Position numbers and translations under genes: made by a program. Below, one piece after another: positions 49,892 to 57,835 of a DNA stretch of 64,000 nucleotides (its first letter is position 1; the number at the start of each line of letters is the position of its first letter). Where the stretch lies: NCBI GenBank assembly GCA_035263125.1, contig DATFRP010000219.1, positions 1 through 64,000 of the forward strand, read 5' to 3'. The notes beneath the pieces were generated by a model. That model searched no databases. It worked only from the letters and a program-made list of their open reading frames with translations, and was not told the DNA's origin. Source of the DNA: Gp6-AA40 sp035263125. GTDB lineage: Bacteria; Acidobacteriota; Vicinamibacteria; Vicinamibacterales; UBA2999.

Positions 49892-50752
49892 ATGAAACGT
49901 CTACCCCTTGCACTCACACTTTTCTTTGCAGCCACCCTGACTTCTGCGACCGCTCGAGCTCAGGCGCCGCTTCCAGGACAGAACCCGCCGTCCTTCTCCC
50001 CAGCGGATCTCGATCGCATCGTTTCTCCGATCGCGTTGTATCCGGACCCGCTGCTGGCTCAAGTGCTTGCCGCCGCCACCTACCCCGATGACATCCCAGA
50101 GGCGGCCAGCTGGGCGGATGGTCATAGCTATCTCACCGGCGACAGTCTGAGCACGGCAATCGCCGACGATGAGCTGCCATGGGATCCGAGTGTACAGGCG
50201 CTGCTTCCGTTTCCCTCGGTGCTGGACATGATGGCGCGTGACATGGCGTGGACGCAGCAGCTCGGTGACGCCGTGCTCGCCGATCGGGCGGCAGTGATGG
50301 ACTCCGTTCAGCGGCTGCGACGCCAAGCGTCGACGTACGGGTATCTTCGCTCGAATGCGCAGGTCCGCGTGACCAGTGGTCCCTATATCGAGATCATGCC
50401 TGCCGGCCCGGCCTATCTCGCTGTTCCGCTCTACGATCCGAGAATCGTGTTTGCGCCGCCACGTCGCGGCCTCGCGGTCTCGTCGGCGATTCGGTTCGGC
50501 CGCCCGGTCAGACTGGGTGTGGGGTTCGCGCCGTGGGGGTGGAGCGAATCGCGTCTCGCGTGGCCGAGCCGCACGATGATCATCAACCGGACACCATGGA
50601 CACGTACCTGGGCCAACCGTCGGACTTACGTGCACCCGTACGCGGTTCGCCGCTTCCCCGCCGGACAGCGAAAGGCCGAACGACATCAGTTGAGACCGCG
50701 AGAGGAGCGCTCGCGCAATGCACGCCGATCGAACGACCGCCGGCGCAACTGA
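49892..50752 (+). CDS. Secreted DUF3300 protein
   Basis: 286 residues with signal peptide (1-24). The DUF3300 signature lies at about 35-200: FSPADLDRIVSPIALYPDPLLAQVLAAATYPDDIPEAASW, LPWDPSVQALLPFPSVLDMMARDMAWTQQLGDAVLADRAAVMDSVQRLRRQA. The C-terminus is Arg-rich (about 240-286), a common feature in this family. Unknown function; secreted, possibly nucleic-acid- or polysaccharide-associated because of the basic tail (inference). Confidence 0.88.
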   Translation: MKRLPLALTLFFAATLTSATARAQAPLPGQNPPSFSPADLDRIVSPIALYPDPLLAQVLAAATYPDDIPEAASWADGHSYLTGDSLSTAIADDELPWDPSVQALLPFPSVLDMMARDMAWTQQLGDAVLADRAAVMDSVQRLRRQASTYGYLRSNAQVRVTSGPYIEIMPAGPAYLAVPLYDPRIVFAPPRRGLAVSSAIRFGRPVRLGVGFAPWGWSESRLAWPSRTMIINRTPWTRTWANRRTYVHPYAVRRFPAGQRKAERHQLRPREERSRNARRSNDRRRN

Positions 50753-50756
50753 CTCC

Positions 50757-50783
50757 GGTCCGCCGTAAAGCCGGACTACGTAC
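50757..50783. repeat. Degenerate family C element supplying the FtsZ-like gene's stop
   Basis: GGTCCGCCGTAAAGCCGGAC then TACGTACG: a variant of the GTCCGG...CCGGACACTACG element lying between the DUF3300 stop (50750-50752) and the end of the FtsZ-like gene. The minus-strand TAG stop at 50776-50778 is inside it. Mirrors the case at 58443. Confidence 0.6.
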
Positions 50784-52533
50784 GGAATCGTTCCAGCAGG
50801 CTCTCGATCACCGACGGTTCGGGGCGCTGCGGTGCCTCGATGAAGCGGACACGCTTCATCGCCTCAGCGCCCCAGAATCGACCCACGGTGATCAGGAGAT
50901 CGAGGTCGGGTCGAATCCAGTCGGGCACGATCGTCTTCGCATCGATCTCCTGCAGCTGCTCGTAGGTGAGTTCGTGGAGGCGGATCGGCTGCCGGCGAAA
51001 TTTCATCATGTGGTCCGGCACCGTCAAGTTGTCGATCAGCACGGTGAGCACCCGTTCACGCCAATCATGGGAAAGACGGTCGAGTACCGTGCGAAACCAC
51101 TTCATGCCGAGGAGCTTTCTGAGCTCTGCTCCGTCGATGGGGATGTTTGATTCGGCGCCGTCGAATGCCAGAGCGAGCGCCGCTGGATCGGCACGATTCA
51201 CCGCAACGGCGAATTCCCAGAACGTGCTGAAGGCCAGCACCCGCGGCCGATCCCGTGCGAGCAGGGGCTCCGAACGCGAGTCGCGGGGCTTGTCTCGAGC
51301 GAGCAGTGCCTCAGAAGGCGAATCGAGGGGCTTGTCCTCAACGAGGGGTGCCTCAAAGGACGAGTCGAGGGACTCGTCCCGAGCGAGCGTCTGATCAACG
51401 CGCGAGTCGAGGGACTGCGGTGTCTTCGCCGCAACCAGTGGGACTTCCTCGACGGTAATCGATTCAGGCGCAAGGCGGTGCGAGCTCGCGAACGTGCGGA
51501 CGCCTCGCTCGAGGCTCCAATCGACGTCGAGTGGCCGGTGCACGCCCGTGTACTCGGCAAACAGCGTCGACACGCCCCATGGCTTCGGCGTGCCCATCGC
51601 GCGTGCGTACAACGGACTATAGGGGCTCGTCGCATCGACGCCCATCGCCGCGGCAAGCCCTCTCTTGATCTTTGCATCCACGAGATTCGACCAGTTGCCC
51701 TGGATGCAGATCAGGGATGTGCCGGCAGGCTTGTTGAACGCGTAGTACGAATTGTCGCCGCACCGGCGAACCGCCTGCTCCACCTGTTCATCAGTCGGCT
51801 CGGAGCCGTCGGCAGGATCGATCTCCGAAAAGCCGATGCGCAGACGGCCGTCGCCGGCAAACAGGATCGACAGATCGGAGGGATCGACCTGCGAGAGATC
51901 CCACAACACGTAAATCAGTCCGCGGAGACCGCGTGCGATCGGAAGATTCATACGCTCCCACACGACCGGCTGCGGCTGCGGATCGTGCTCTGCATATCCT
52001 CGATCGTTCAGGATCTCGATCAGCCGGATGCCGGCTGCATCGAATTGATCGATCGCGCTCACCGCGTAGTCATAGTGGCGCTTGTCCACTTCGTGACGCT
52101 CGAACGACGGCCGGACGAAGATCGGGATGACGAGCTTCTTCTGCCGACGCGCGATCTGCGCGAGCGGAAACATCGTGCCCGAGCCGGTCCCCTTTCCTCC
52201 CGTGCCGATGAGGATGACGATCGAATAGCGACCGAAAAGCGCCTCGACCTCGCTGCGTGATTCGTTCAGCGCCTCCAGCGCCACCGTCGGGTCGTGCCTC
52301 GCTCCCAGACGGCCCGTGGTCTGGGCCCCGATGAGAAACCGCTCTTCCCGAGGCAGATCGGACAGCGCAAACTCGTTCGTATCCATGAATCGAGTCGCGA
52401 CGGCGCGTTTGAGTCGTTCCGCGTACCTGGCATCGGTCTTGTGCGCCACGGCGACGTCGCGCCGGAACGCTGCCTTCACCGATCGCAGAATGTTTCCACC
52501 GCCACCGCCCGCGCTCAAAAGGAGGATATGCAT
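50776..52533 (-). CDS. FtsZ/tubulin-like GTPase (FtsZ-like family, probably not division FtsZ)
   Basis: 585 residues. Residues 1-330 form a tubulin/FtsZ-type GTPase: N-terminal AGGGGGN (8-14), the signature GTGGKGTGSGT (110-120), NRxRY-type helix region 145-180, and a T7-loop-like NLVDAKIKRG (283-292). The loop has one Asp where FtsZ has NxDxxD, so catalysis or polymer turnover may differ. Residues about 371-430 are 14-residue repeats; 431-585 is an unassigned C-terminal domain. It resembles the additional FtsZ-like families proposed to remodel membranes. It overlaps the LysM-like membrane gene by 19 bases. No FtsA or MinD is present nearby. Confidence 0.75.
   Translation of the reverse strand: MHILLLSAGGGGGNILRSVKAAFRRDVAVAHKTDARYAERLKRAVATRFMDTNEFALSDLPREERFLIGAQTTGRLGARHDPTVALEALNESRSEVEALFGRYSIVILIGTGGKGTGSGTMFPLAQIARRQKKLVIPIFVRPSFERHEVDKRHYDYAVSAIDQFDAAGIRLIEILNDRGYAEHDPQPQPVVWERMNLPIARGLRGLIYVLWDLSQVDPSDLSILFAGDGRLRIGFSEIDPADGSEPTDEQVEQAVRRCGDNSYYAFNKPAGTSLICIQGNWSNLVDAKIKRGLAAAMGVDATSPYSPLYARAMGTPKPWGVSTLFAEYTGVHRPLDVDWSLERGVRTFASSHRLAPESITVEEVPLVAAKTPQSLDSRVDQTLARDESLDSSFEAPLVEDKPLDSPSEALLARDKPRDSRSEPLLARDRPRVLAFSTFWEFAVAVNRADPAALALAFDGAESNIPIDGAELRKLLGMKWFRTVLDRLSHDWRERVLTVLIDNLTVPDHMMKFRRQPIRLHELTYEQLQEIDAKTIVPDWIRPDLDLLITVGRFWGAEAMKRVRFIEAPQRPEPSVIESLLERFRT
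51244..51423 (-). repeat. Tandem 42-base (14-residue) repeat within the FtsZ-like gene
   Basis: Four imperfect copies of a unit like PLDSPSEALLARDK: residues SLDSRVDQTLARDE, SLDSSFEAPLVEDK, PLDSPSEALLARDK, PRDSRSEPLLARDR. Rich in charged residues with LDS and LLARD words. It links the GTPase core to the C-terminal domain and is likely to be variable in length between strains. Confidence 0.8.
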
Positions 52534-53537
52534 GTGACACCTGCTTGCTCTTGCCGCGCCGAAGCGCCGACGGCGCGACGAAGGCGGTTGGGACCGACCG
52601 GTCCGCCTTCCCGAACGCTGCCGCGGACCCGAAATTGAAACGGCACCACAACCCATCCGGCGTGCGTCGAGAGCGGACCGCACACGAATGATTCATCGCT
52701 GAGCACCTGCACCACCCGGGCGACGTCGTATTCGACGTTCTTCTTATGGTCCGAGAGGTTCGGATACCGTCTTCCCTTGCCTGGTGCAAGAAGGATGTCG
52801 AATCGTCCTCGGGCTGCGCTGCATCGAAGCCGCGATCGCAGAGGACGCGCACCGCCGTGGTACCGAACCAGCGGCCGTTCGAATTCATGAACGAATTTCT
52901 CGGCAAAGTGCCGCATGACGAACGAAATCGTCTTCAGTCGAGCGAGGTAATCGTCGAGGATGCGCCAGCCGAACCATGGCACAACCATCGCCGCGCCGAG
53001 CCAGACCAGTACGAGATTCACGTTCCCGACGATGGAGGCGCCATCTTCGGGCTGTCCTGGAGGTTGGTTGACGCCGGCGCCTCCGGATGCTCCGGCAGTC
53101 GAGAGTGCATTTGGCGCTTTGAGCTCTCCCGATGCTTTGGAAGCTGCGGAGGCATTGATCGCGCCGGGGGTCTTGGACTGATTGCCGCCGGACAAGGTGC
53201 GATCGAAGGCCGGATTGAGGACGCAGGCCCGCCAGCCGGCACGAATACTGTCGTATTGCGACTTGGGAATGAACCTGGACGAGGGGTTCATGATCTGGAA
53301 CCACGCCTTATACGTGTTCCGGGCGTCGCCGGTGATGCGGCGAGCGACGTGGGCTGCGGATTCGCCACGCCCAATCGCATGGCAGACGAACGACTCCGCG
53401 AAGGCGGTTGTCGGTGCCGCCGTCAGCATCAGGACGATCGGCAGCGCACATCGAGCGAGGCACACGACAACCCACCGCGCCGTATGCGGTGAGTGTGTGA
53501 GTGCCCGGAAGCCACACCTCATCCGTTCTGACCCCAT
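52515..53537 (-). CDS. Membrane protein with external LysM-like domain and cytoplasmic tail, partner of the FtsZ-like GTPase
   Basis: 340 residues (start at ATG 53537; 53522 also possible). A signal peptide (about 22-48, ending APTTAFA) exports a LysM-like domain at 49-107 (CHAIGRGESAAHVARRITGDARNTYKAW then FQIMNPSSRFI). A Ser/Ala/Gly-rich linker leads to a membrane helix at about 168-192 (IVGNVNLVLVWLGAAMVVPW). The remaining 150 residues would be cytoplasmic. The layout would tie peptidoglycan outside to a cytoplasmic filament inside. Its gene runs 19 bases into the FtsZ-like frame, so the pair is an operon. LysM assignment is by pattern only. Confidence 0.65.
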   Translation of the reverse strand: MGSERMRCGFRALTHSPHTARWVVVCLARCALPIVLMLTAAPTTAFAESFVCHAIGRGESAAHVARRITGDARNTYKAWFQIMNPSSRFIPKSQYDSIRAGWRACVLNPAFDRTLSGGNQSKTPGAINASAASKASGELKAPNALSTAGASGGAGVNQPPGQPEDGASIVGNVNLVLVWLGAAMVVPWFGWRILDDYLARLKTISFVMRHFAEKFVHEFERPLVRYHGGARPLRSRLRCSAARGRFDILLAPGKGRRYPNLSDHKKNVEYDVARVVQVLSDESFVCGPLSTHAGWVVVPFQFRVRGSVREGGPVGPNRLRRAVGASARQEQAGVTCISSF

Positions 53538-53814
53538 AGCGAGGGTGGTGGGCCCTGACTCAATCCATATGCCAAAGCATGAATCCCATAAACTTGGGCA
53601 TTTGGCAGATCGGGCCGAAGGCAGATGTGGCTTTTCGCGGGCAATTGTGTCACTCGTGAAGGTCGTTCCATCCGTGTCACGCAGATCGCCGCCCATTCTG
53701 CAGCAAACGCGAGTCAACGATACCACCGGACGACACGTCATATGCGAGCGGGCGCGCGATGCTGCACGAGAAGCGGCGCCTCAATGACGTCTTCGGTCAG
53801 GACTGCGATCGATA

Positions 53815-54216
53815 TCAGGCAGCCGGCGCCTTCGAGACCTCCGGTGAGGGGTCCCGAAGCGCATACAGGAGAAACAGGATTACTCCGATCCTCGCGAGTG
53901 CGGACGGCAACTGTGCAGTCCAGGGTTGCGCATCTGCGAATAGATACGGAGACACGTCGAGTGCGAGCCCGCCACCGACGACGACAATGCTGCCCGTGAG
54001 GCCGGCTCGATGCCTGCGCCACAGCTGAAGGCACGCGAATGGTCCCACCGTCAGTGCGAGTGCCCAGTAGCCGGCGAGCAGATACCCAGGCGGCCCGGTC
54101 ACGAGCACGACGTCGATCAGTCCGTCGTCCCCCAGCCGCCATAGGTAGAACGCCGCGTCAATGACGTAGGTCGCAACGATGACCATCGGCAGCTTGCTGC
54201 GAACAGTGGGAATCAT
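53815..54216 (-). CDS. Four-helix membrane protein of unknown function
   Basis: 133 residues. Hydrophobic helices at about 8-26, 41-66 (GPPGYLLAGYWALALTVGPFACLQLW), 73-92 and 101-120. No family recognised. It sits upstream of the LysM-like/FtsZ-like operon with a 277-base gap, so it may or may not belong to it. The gap carries a TGCCAAA...TTTGGCA dyad (about 53571-53604), a possible operator or hairpin. Confidence 0.6.
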   Translation of the reverse strand: MIPTVRSKLPMVIVATYVIDAAFYLWRLGDDGLIDVVLVTGPPGYLLAGYWALALTVGPFACLQLWRRHRAGLTGSIVVVGGGLALDVSPYLFADAQPWTAQLPSALARIGVILFLLYALRDPSPEVSKAPAA

Positions 54217-54352
54217 GGGCCGATTACACGCATGCGCGACTCACGCCACGGCACGAGCAGGGCACGCGCGCAGCAGCGACAGGATCGCACGGGTCACCTC
54301 TCGCCGGCTTCATTCACGTGTGCTGCTCTGCTCCGTTTTTCACAGAATGATC

Positions 54353-55087
54353 TCAGCGATCCGACTCGTGACCACGCTCCACAGGCACACGGAGTCCTGA
54401 CGGCTCTCTCAGCGTACCAATTGCCGCCGCAAACGCGTTGCGATGCTCCGCCGTCCACGGTGGCTTCAGTGTGTGCTTGAGACCGTTCAGAAACCGCTCG
54501 ACCTCGCGGGTGCTCACCTTCAACGTGTCAGCGGCCTTCGCCACTTCCTCCCCGCGATGGTGAAACACGACTTCCAGGTCACGCTGACGAGCGGCCGCAC
54601 AGATCGCCGAGTGATAGAGCATGCCATCTGCCCGACATAACACATGATAGGAAGCGTGAACCTCGCGCACCGTCGCTGGCAGTTGCGCGAGCGACGGTTC
54701 TCGAATGGTGAGCGAAGATATTCGATAGTCCGGCCACAAGTCAGCCGACAGACGATCGAGCGCCAGAGCCGTACACCCGGCGATCGACTTCTTCACCTGA
54801 AGCAGCAGCTGTTCGGCCTCGGCGTCAATGAGAGCTTGCGTCCCGTGCTCATAGGGCTGACTCGGCATGCCCTTCTCGATCAGCGGCACACGGCGTCGAT
54901 CGACAACAGTCGGTCCGCCATTCACCGCAGCCGCGGAGACGAGGATCGCCCAGCCGCTATGGTCTGCGACGGCGACTACTACCGGCCGTGCCCTTGAAGC
55001 CTTTCGATCGGACGAAGCGCGTTTCAAGACGACGTTCGAGGCAGTTCGATCAGTCCGGCTCGTCGCCTCGGTTAGGATGTCGCGCAT
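54353..55087 (-). CDS. Conserved-looking cytoplasmic protein, unknown function
   Basis: Up to 244 residues. The stretch VVAVADHSGWAILVSAAAVNGGPTVVDRRRVPLIEKGMPSQPYEHG and VREVHASYHVLCRADGMLYHSAICAAARQRDLEVVFHHRGEEVAKAADTL looks coding and conserved (enzyme-like His/Glu). The open frame begins at the divergent DinB start (overlap of 11 bases), and the first 30 residues look non-conserved, so the true start may be internal. No domain recognised. Confidence 0.65.
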   Translation of the reverse strand: MRDILTEATSRTDRTASNVVLKRASSDRKASRARPVVVAVADHSGWAILVSAAAVNGGPTVVDRRRVPLIEKGMPSQPYEHGTQALIDAEAEQLLLQVKKSIAGCTALALDRLSADLWPDYRISSLTIREPSLAQLPATVREVHASYHVLCRADGMLYHSAICAAARQRDLEVVFHHRGEEVAKAADTLKVSTREVERFLNGLKHTLKPPWTAEHRNAFAAAIGTLREPSGLRVPVERGHESDR

Positions 55088-55592
55088 GCTGCAGATGCTC
55101 CGCGATCTGGTCGCTCACAAAGGACACGCGAACGCTGCGCTGCTGACTGCCGTTCGGCAGAACGACGCCGCCGCATCCGATCCCGAGCTATTGGAACTGC
55201 TCCACCACATTCTGCTCGCAAATCGCTTCTGGTTGCTCGCTGTTCTCGGGCAGCCGTTCGATCTCGACGACGAGGGTCGCCCCTCACGCTCGTTCGATGC
55301 ACTGGTCCAGCGATACGCCGGCACTCAGGCGCTGGAGTCGGCGTGGCTCGAGATCGCCACCGAGAACGATCTCGCGCGGACCGTGGAAGACGCGCGGGTT
55401 CCGGGTGGCACGTGTTCCGTATCGCAAGCGTTGATGCAGGTCTGCATGCACTCGCACGGCCATCGGGCTCAATGTGGGAAGCTGCTGCGGCGGCACGGCG
55501 GCGTGCCTCCGGCGACCGATTTCATTCTGTGGCTGGCGGGGCGACCACGTCCCGAATGGCCCGCGGCTCGCGGTGACCATCCGACCTCGTGA
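55077..55592 (+). CDS. DinB-family protein
   Basis: 171 residues from MSRMLQMLRDLVAHKG. Pattern: LLELLHHILLANRFWLLAVLG (first His pair) and QVCMHSHGHRAQCGKLLRRHGG, the C-terminal HxxGHR-type metal motif. Like the other three DinB proteins in the window, activity is unknown. Confidence 0.85.
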   Translation: MSRMLQMLRDLVAHKGHANAALLTAVRQNDAAASDPELLELLHHILLANRFWLLAVLGQPFDLDDEGRPSRSFDALVQRYAGTQALESAWLEIATENDLARTVEDARVPGGTCSVSQALMQVCMHSHGHRAQCGKLLRRHGGVPPATDFILWLAGRPRPEWPAARGDHPTS

Positions 55593-55658
55593 GACACATC
55601 GTCACGACTTCCGAAAGACGACGAGAACGAACACGTCGCGAGCGCTGCTGTTCAGATC

Positions 55659-55769
55659 TCAGAAGAGCGACACGCCTCGCAGGCCACTGGCGACGAGCAC
55701 GAGCCCGACGATGAGCCATCGCATGAACTGTCCGTAGTCGTTCAGCGCCCCCGTCAGGCCGCGTCTCAA
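55659..55769 (-). CDS. Possible small single-helix membrane protein
   Basis: From TTG at 55769 the frame gives about 36 residues (LRRGLTGALNDYGQFMRW, then LIVGLVLVASGLRGVSLF) ending at TGA; an internal ATG at 55724 gives 21 residues. It reads like a short membrane peptide, but no ribosome site or relatives can be seen, so it may be chance. It lies in the 254-base gap between the DinB gene and the H1-like gene. Confidence 0.25.
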   Translation of the reverse strand: MRRGLTGALNDYGQFMRWLIVGLVLVASGLRGVSLF

Positions 55770-55846
55770 AATCAAGGGCGCCGGAGTTCTTCGGTCACGG
55801 CGGCTGATGCTTGCACCAGCCGCCGTCGCCCGTCGTCCCAGGCTTC

Positions 55847-56152
55847 TCAGGAAACCGCGGGACCGTTCGATTCAGCAGGCAGTAGCGACGGTTCGATTGA
55901 CGTCATCTCGACCGGCGCCGGTGGCTCGGGCGCTTCAGGAACGACCGTCACGCGAGGCTGACGCTTCACGACTCGCTTTGCCGCGGGCTTCCGACGCTTC
56001 TTCGGCGCGGCCGCCTTCCGTCCGGCAGCGCGCCGTGTGCTTTTCGCCGCCGTCTTCTTGCTTGCGGCCCGGCGCTTGCGACTCATGGTCGCTTTTTTCG
56101 CCGCGACCTTCCGCTTCTTCGTCCGCGCCGCTTTTCTTGCCGATTTTGCCAT
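55847..56152 (-). CDS. Histone-H1-like Lys/Ala-rich protein
   Basis: 101 residues: the first 68 are Lys/Arg/Ala-rich (MAKSARKAARTKKRKVAAKK, AASKKTAAKSTRRAAGRKAA, APKKRRKPAAKRVVKRQ), resembling eukaryote-H1-tail-like nucleoid proteins of bacteria. The last 33 are acidic/proline-rich (PEAPEPPAPVEMTSIEPSLL). Expected to bind DNA non-specifically. Alternative: intrinsically disordered RNA-associated protein. Confidence 0.7.
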   Translation of the reverse strand: MAKSARKAARTKKRKVAAKKATMSRKRRAASKKTAAKSTRRAAGRKAAAPKKRRKPAAKRVVKRQPRVTVVPEAPEPPAPVEMTSIEPSLLPAESNGPAVS

Positions 56153-56367
56153 CTTTCCTCCGTCGTTCTTGTCGGTCCGGTCCGGCTCACGCCTTACCGC
56201 TCATCTGCACACGTTTGCCGTCTTTGAGGCGCCCAACGAGGGGTCACGTTTTCTGAATCAACTTGCGTCCGGGTCACGTCCGGAATTGAGGGGCAGCGTC
56301 TCGATCCAGACGAGATTGTGCCACAGCCTTTGTCCGCTTCGATTGAATTGTCGCTGAACACCGCTGG

Positions 56368-56549
56368 CTAGGCTTCGCGCCGCCCCGCGCCATCGACCGA
56401 CCAGAGGCCCTCTCTTGGGTTGCCAGAAATGCGGGCAGTCACCCTGCCGTCAGCAAGGGACGACACTTTGATCAAACCGTTAGATTGCTCCGCCGGTTGG
56501 ATCTCGAAAGCCCGCGGAAGACGTCGCCGCAACGTCGCGACGAGTTCAG
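56368..56549 (-). pseudogene. Possible 3' fragment of a lost gene
   Basis: A 59-residue frame with coding-like composition (TLRRRLPRAFEIQPAEQSN, GLIKVSSLADGRVTARI, SGNPREGLWSVDGAGRREA) ends at TAG but has no start codon: upstream it runs directly into the family C palindrome at 56552. This looks like a gene end truncated at a repeat. The rest of the 56153-56662 gap (510 bases) shows nothing else I can support. Confidence 0.3.
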
Positions 56550-56551
56550 AT

Positions 56552-56577
56552 GGTCCGGCTGAAGCCGGACACTACGT
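56552..56577. repeat. Family C palindrome (GTCCGGCTGAAGCCGGACACTACG)
   Basis: Nine-base arms GGTCCGGCT and AGCCGGAC plus a conserved CACTACGT tail, the same as at 62523-62550. It lies ahead of the secreted gene at 56663 and abuts a coding-like fragment. Confidence 0.8.
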
Positions 56578-56662
56578 CTTCTTGTAATACGTCTTCACGT
56601 GTATTCCAACAGCGCCGAGCCCTGGTTCGACGACCGCTACTCCTGATGCGATACTCTGCGTC

Positions 56663-57835
56663 ATGCCCGCTTGGCCCCTGACGGCTGCCTGGCCCTTGAT
56701 CGTTGCGCTGTTCGGACAAGTGTCCCAGGCGTCGCAACCGGCGACAGTCGCCGGACAGATTCACACGCGCGACGGCGCGCCGGTTGTCGCCATTCGCATA
56801 TCGGCAGTCGTGGCCGCGCCCCCAGACGCGCGTCCGGAAGACGGGATTCAATACTACGAGGACCCACCGCCGGTCGCGACGACACTGACCAACGCACAGG
56901 GCCGCTTCCGCCTGCCCGCGATTCCGCCAGGCCGCTATGTGATCGTCGCCGGCGTGAAGGGCCAGGCCACCTACTTTCCTTCGACCACCGAGGCTATTCG
57001 CGCAACTGTTGTCAACGTCGGCACCGGTCCGACGGACAACCTGGAGATCACGCTCGCGCAACCGATCGGCGGACGCGTGCGCGGCACGATCAGTCCGCCC
57101 CCCTCCAATGCGAAATCGGAGATCGCGGTCTTGTCAGGGTTCCGACTCAGTGAACTGGTCGAGATGCCGGTGGCCGCAGACGGATCGTTCGATTTCGGTC
57201 ACGTGCCGAGCGGTCCCTATCTGCTGAACTTCTTCCCCACGCCACCAGGCGGCCGTTCGGTGTCATTCCAGGTAGGCACGACTGACCCTCCGCCCATTCA
57301 ATACACGCGTCCGCCGACCCACGCGGTGACCGGACGGCTCGTCGTCGAGAAAGGACCGCTCCCATCGGCGATCCTCGGCTTTCGCACCGACGACAGCTAC
57401 GTGAACGCGACGATCAATGCGGATGGCACCTTCACCACGCGCCTGCACGCGGGACAACACCTGACCGATCTCGGTGGGATGCCGGTCGGTTACGACCTGC
57501 GGTCGGTGCGCATCGGCAACGCTGATGCCGCGCAGGGCATCGTGGTCAGAGACGCCGATGTGTCGAATGTGGTGATCACGGTGAAAGCACCCGCGCAGCT
57601 CCCGCGCCTGCATGGACGCGTCAATGGCGCACCGGCGAATGCGAGAGTTCAGATGACCGGCCCGATCGTGGGCAGTCAAAGCGCGACAATCGGCGCCGAC
57701 GGCGCGTTCGACTTTCCTGCACTCGTGCCTGGACTGTATTACGCGCGCGTCCCCGAAGCACCCGGTCTCGGCACCACGCTCGTCGTCGTGACGCAGGGCG
57801 CGAATGACGTCGTCATTGGGGCGGCCTCACAATAG
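56663..57835 (+). CDS. Secreted multi-domain protein with carboxypeptidase-regulatory-like/Ig-like repeats
   Basis: 390 residues with signal-like N-terminus (MPAWPLTAAWPLIVALFGQVSQASQ). CarboxypepD_reg-like segments: VAGQIHTRDGAPVVAIRISA, TLTNAQGRFRLPAIPPGRYVIVAG; VRGTISP...ADGSFDFGHVPSGPYLLNF; and HGRVNGAPANARVQMTG...ADGAFDFPALVPGLYYARVPEAP. Beta-sandwich repeats only, no catalytic site. Its last 97 bases overlap the tail of the convergent RlpA-like frame. Confidence 0.75.
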   Translation: MPAWPLTAAWPLIVALFGQVSQASQPATVAGQIHTRDGAPVVAIRISAVVAAPPDARPEDGIQYYEDPPPVATTLTNAQGRFRLPAIPPGRYVIVAGVKGQATYFPSTTEAIRATVVNVGTGPTDNLEITLAQPIGGRVRGTISPPPSNAKSEIAVLSGFRLSELVEMPVAADGSFDFGHVPSGPYLLNFFPTPPGGRSVSFQVGTTDPPPIQYTRPPTHAVTGRLVVEKGPLPSAILGFRTDDSYVNATINADGTFTTRLHAGQHLTDLGGMPVGYDLRSVRIGNADAAQGIVVRDADVSNVVITVKAPAQLPRLHGRVNGAPANARVQMTGPIVGSQSATIGADGAFDFPALVPGLYYARVPEAPGLGTTLVVVTQGANDVVIGAASQ

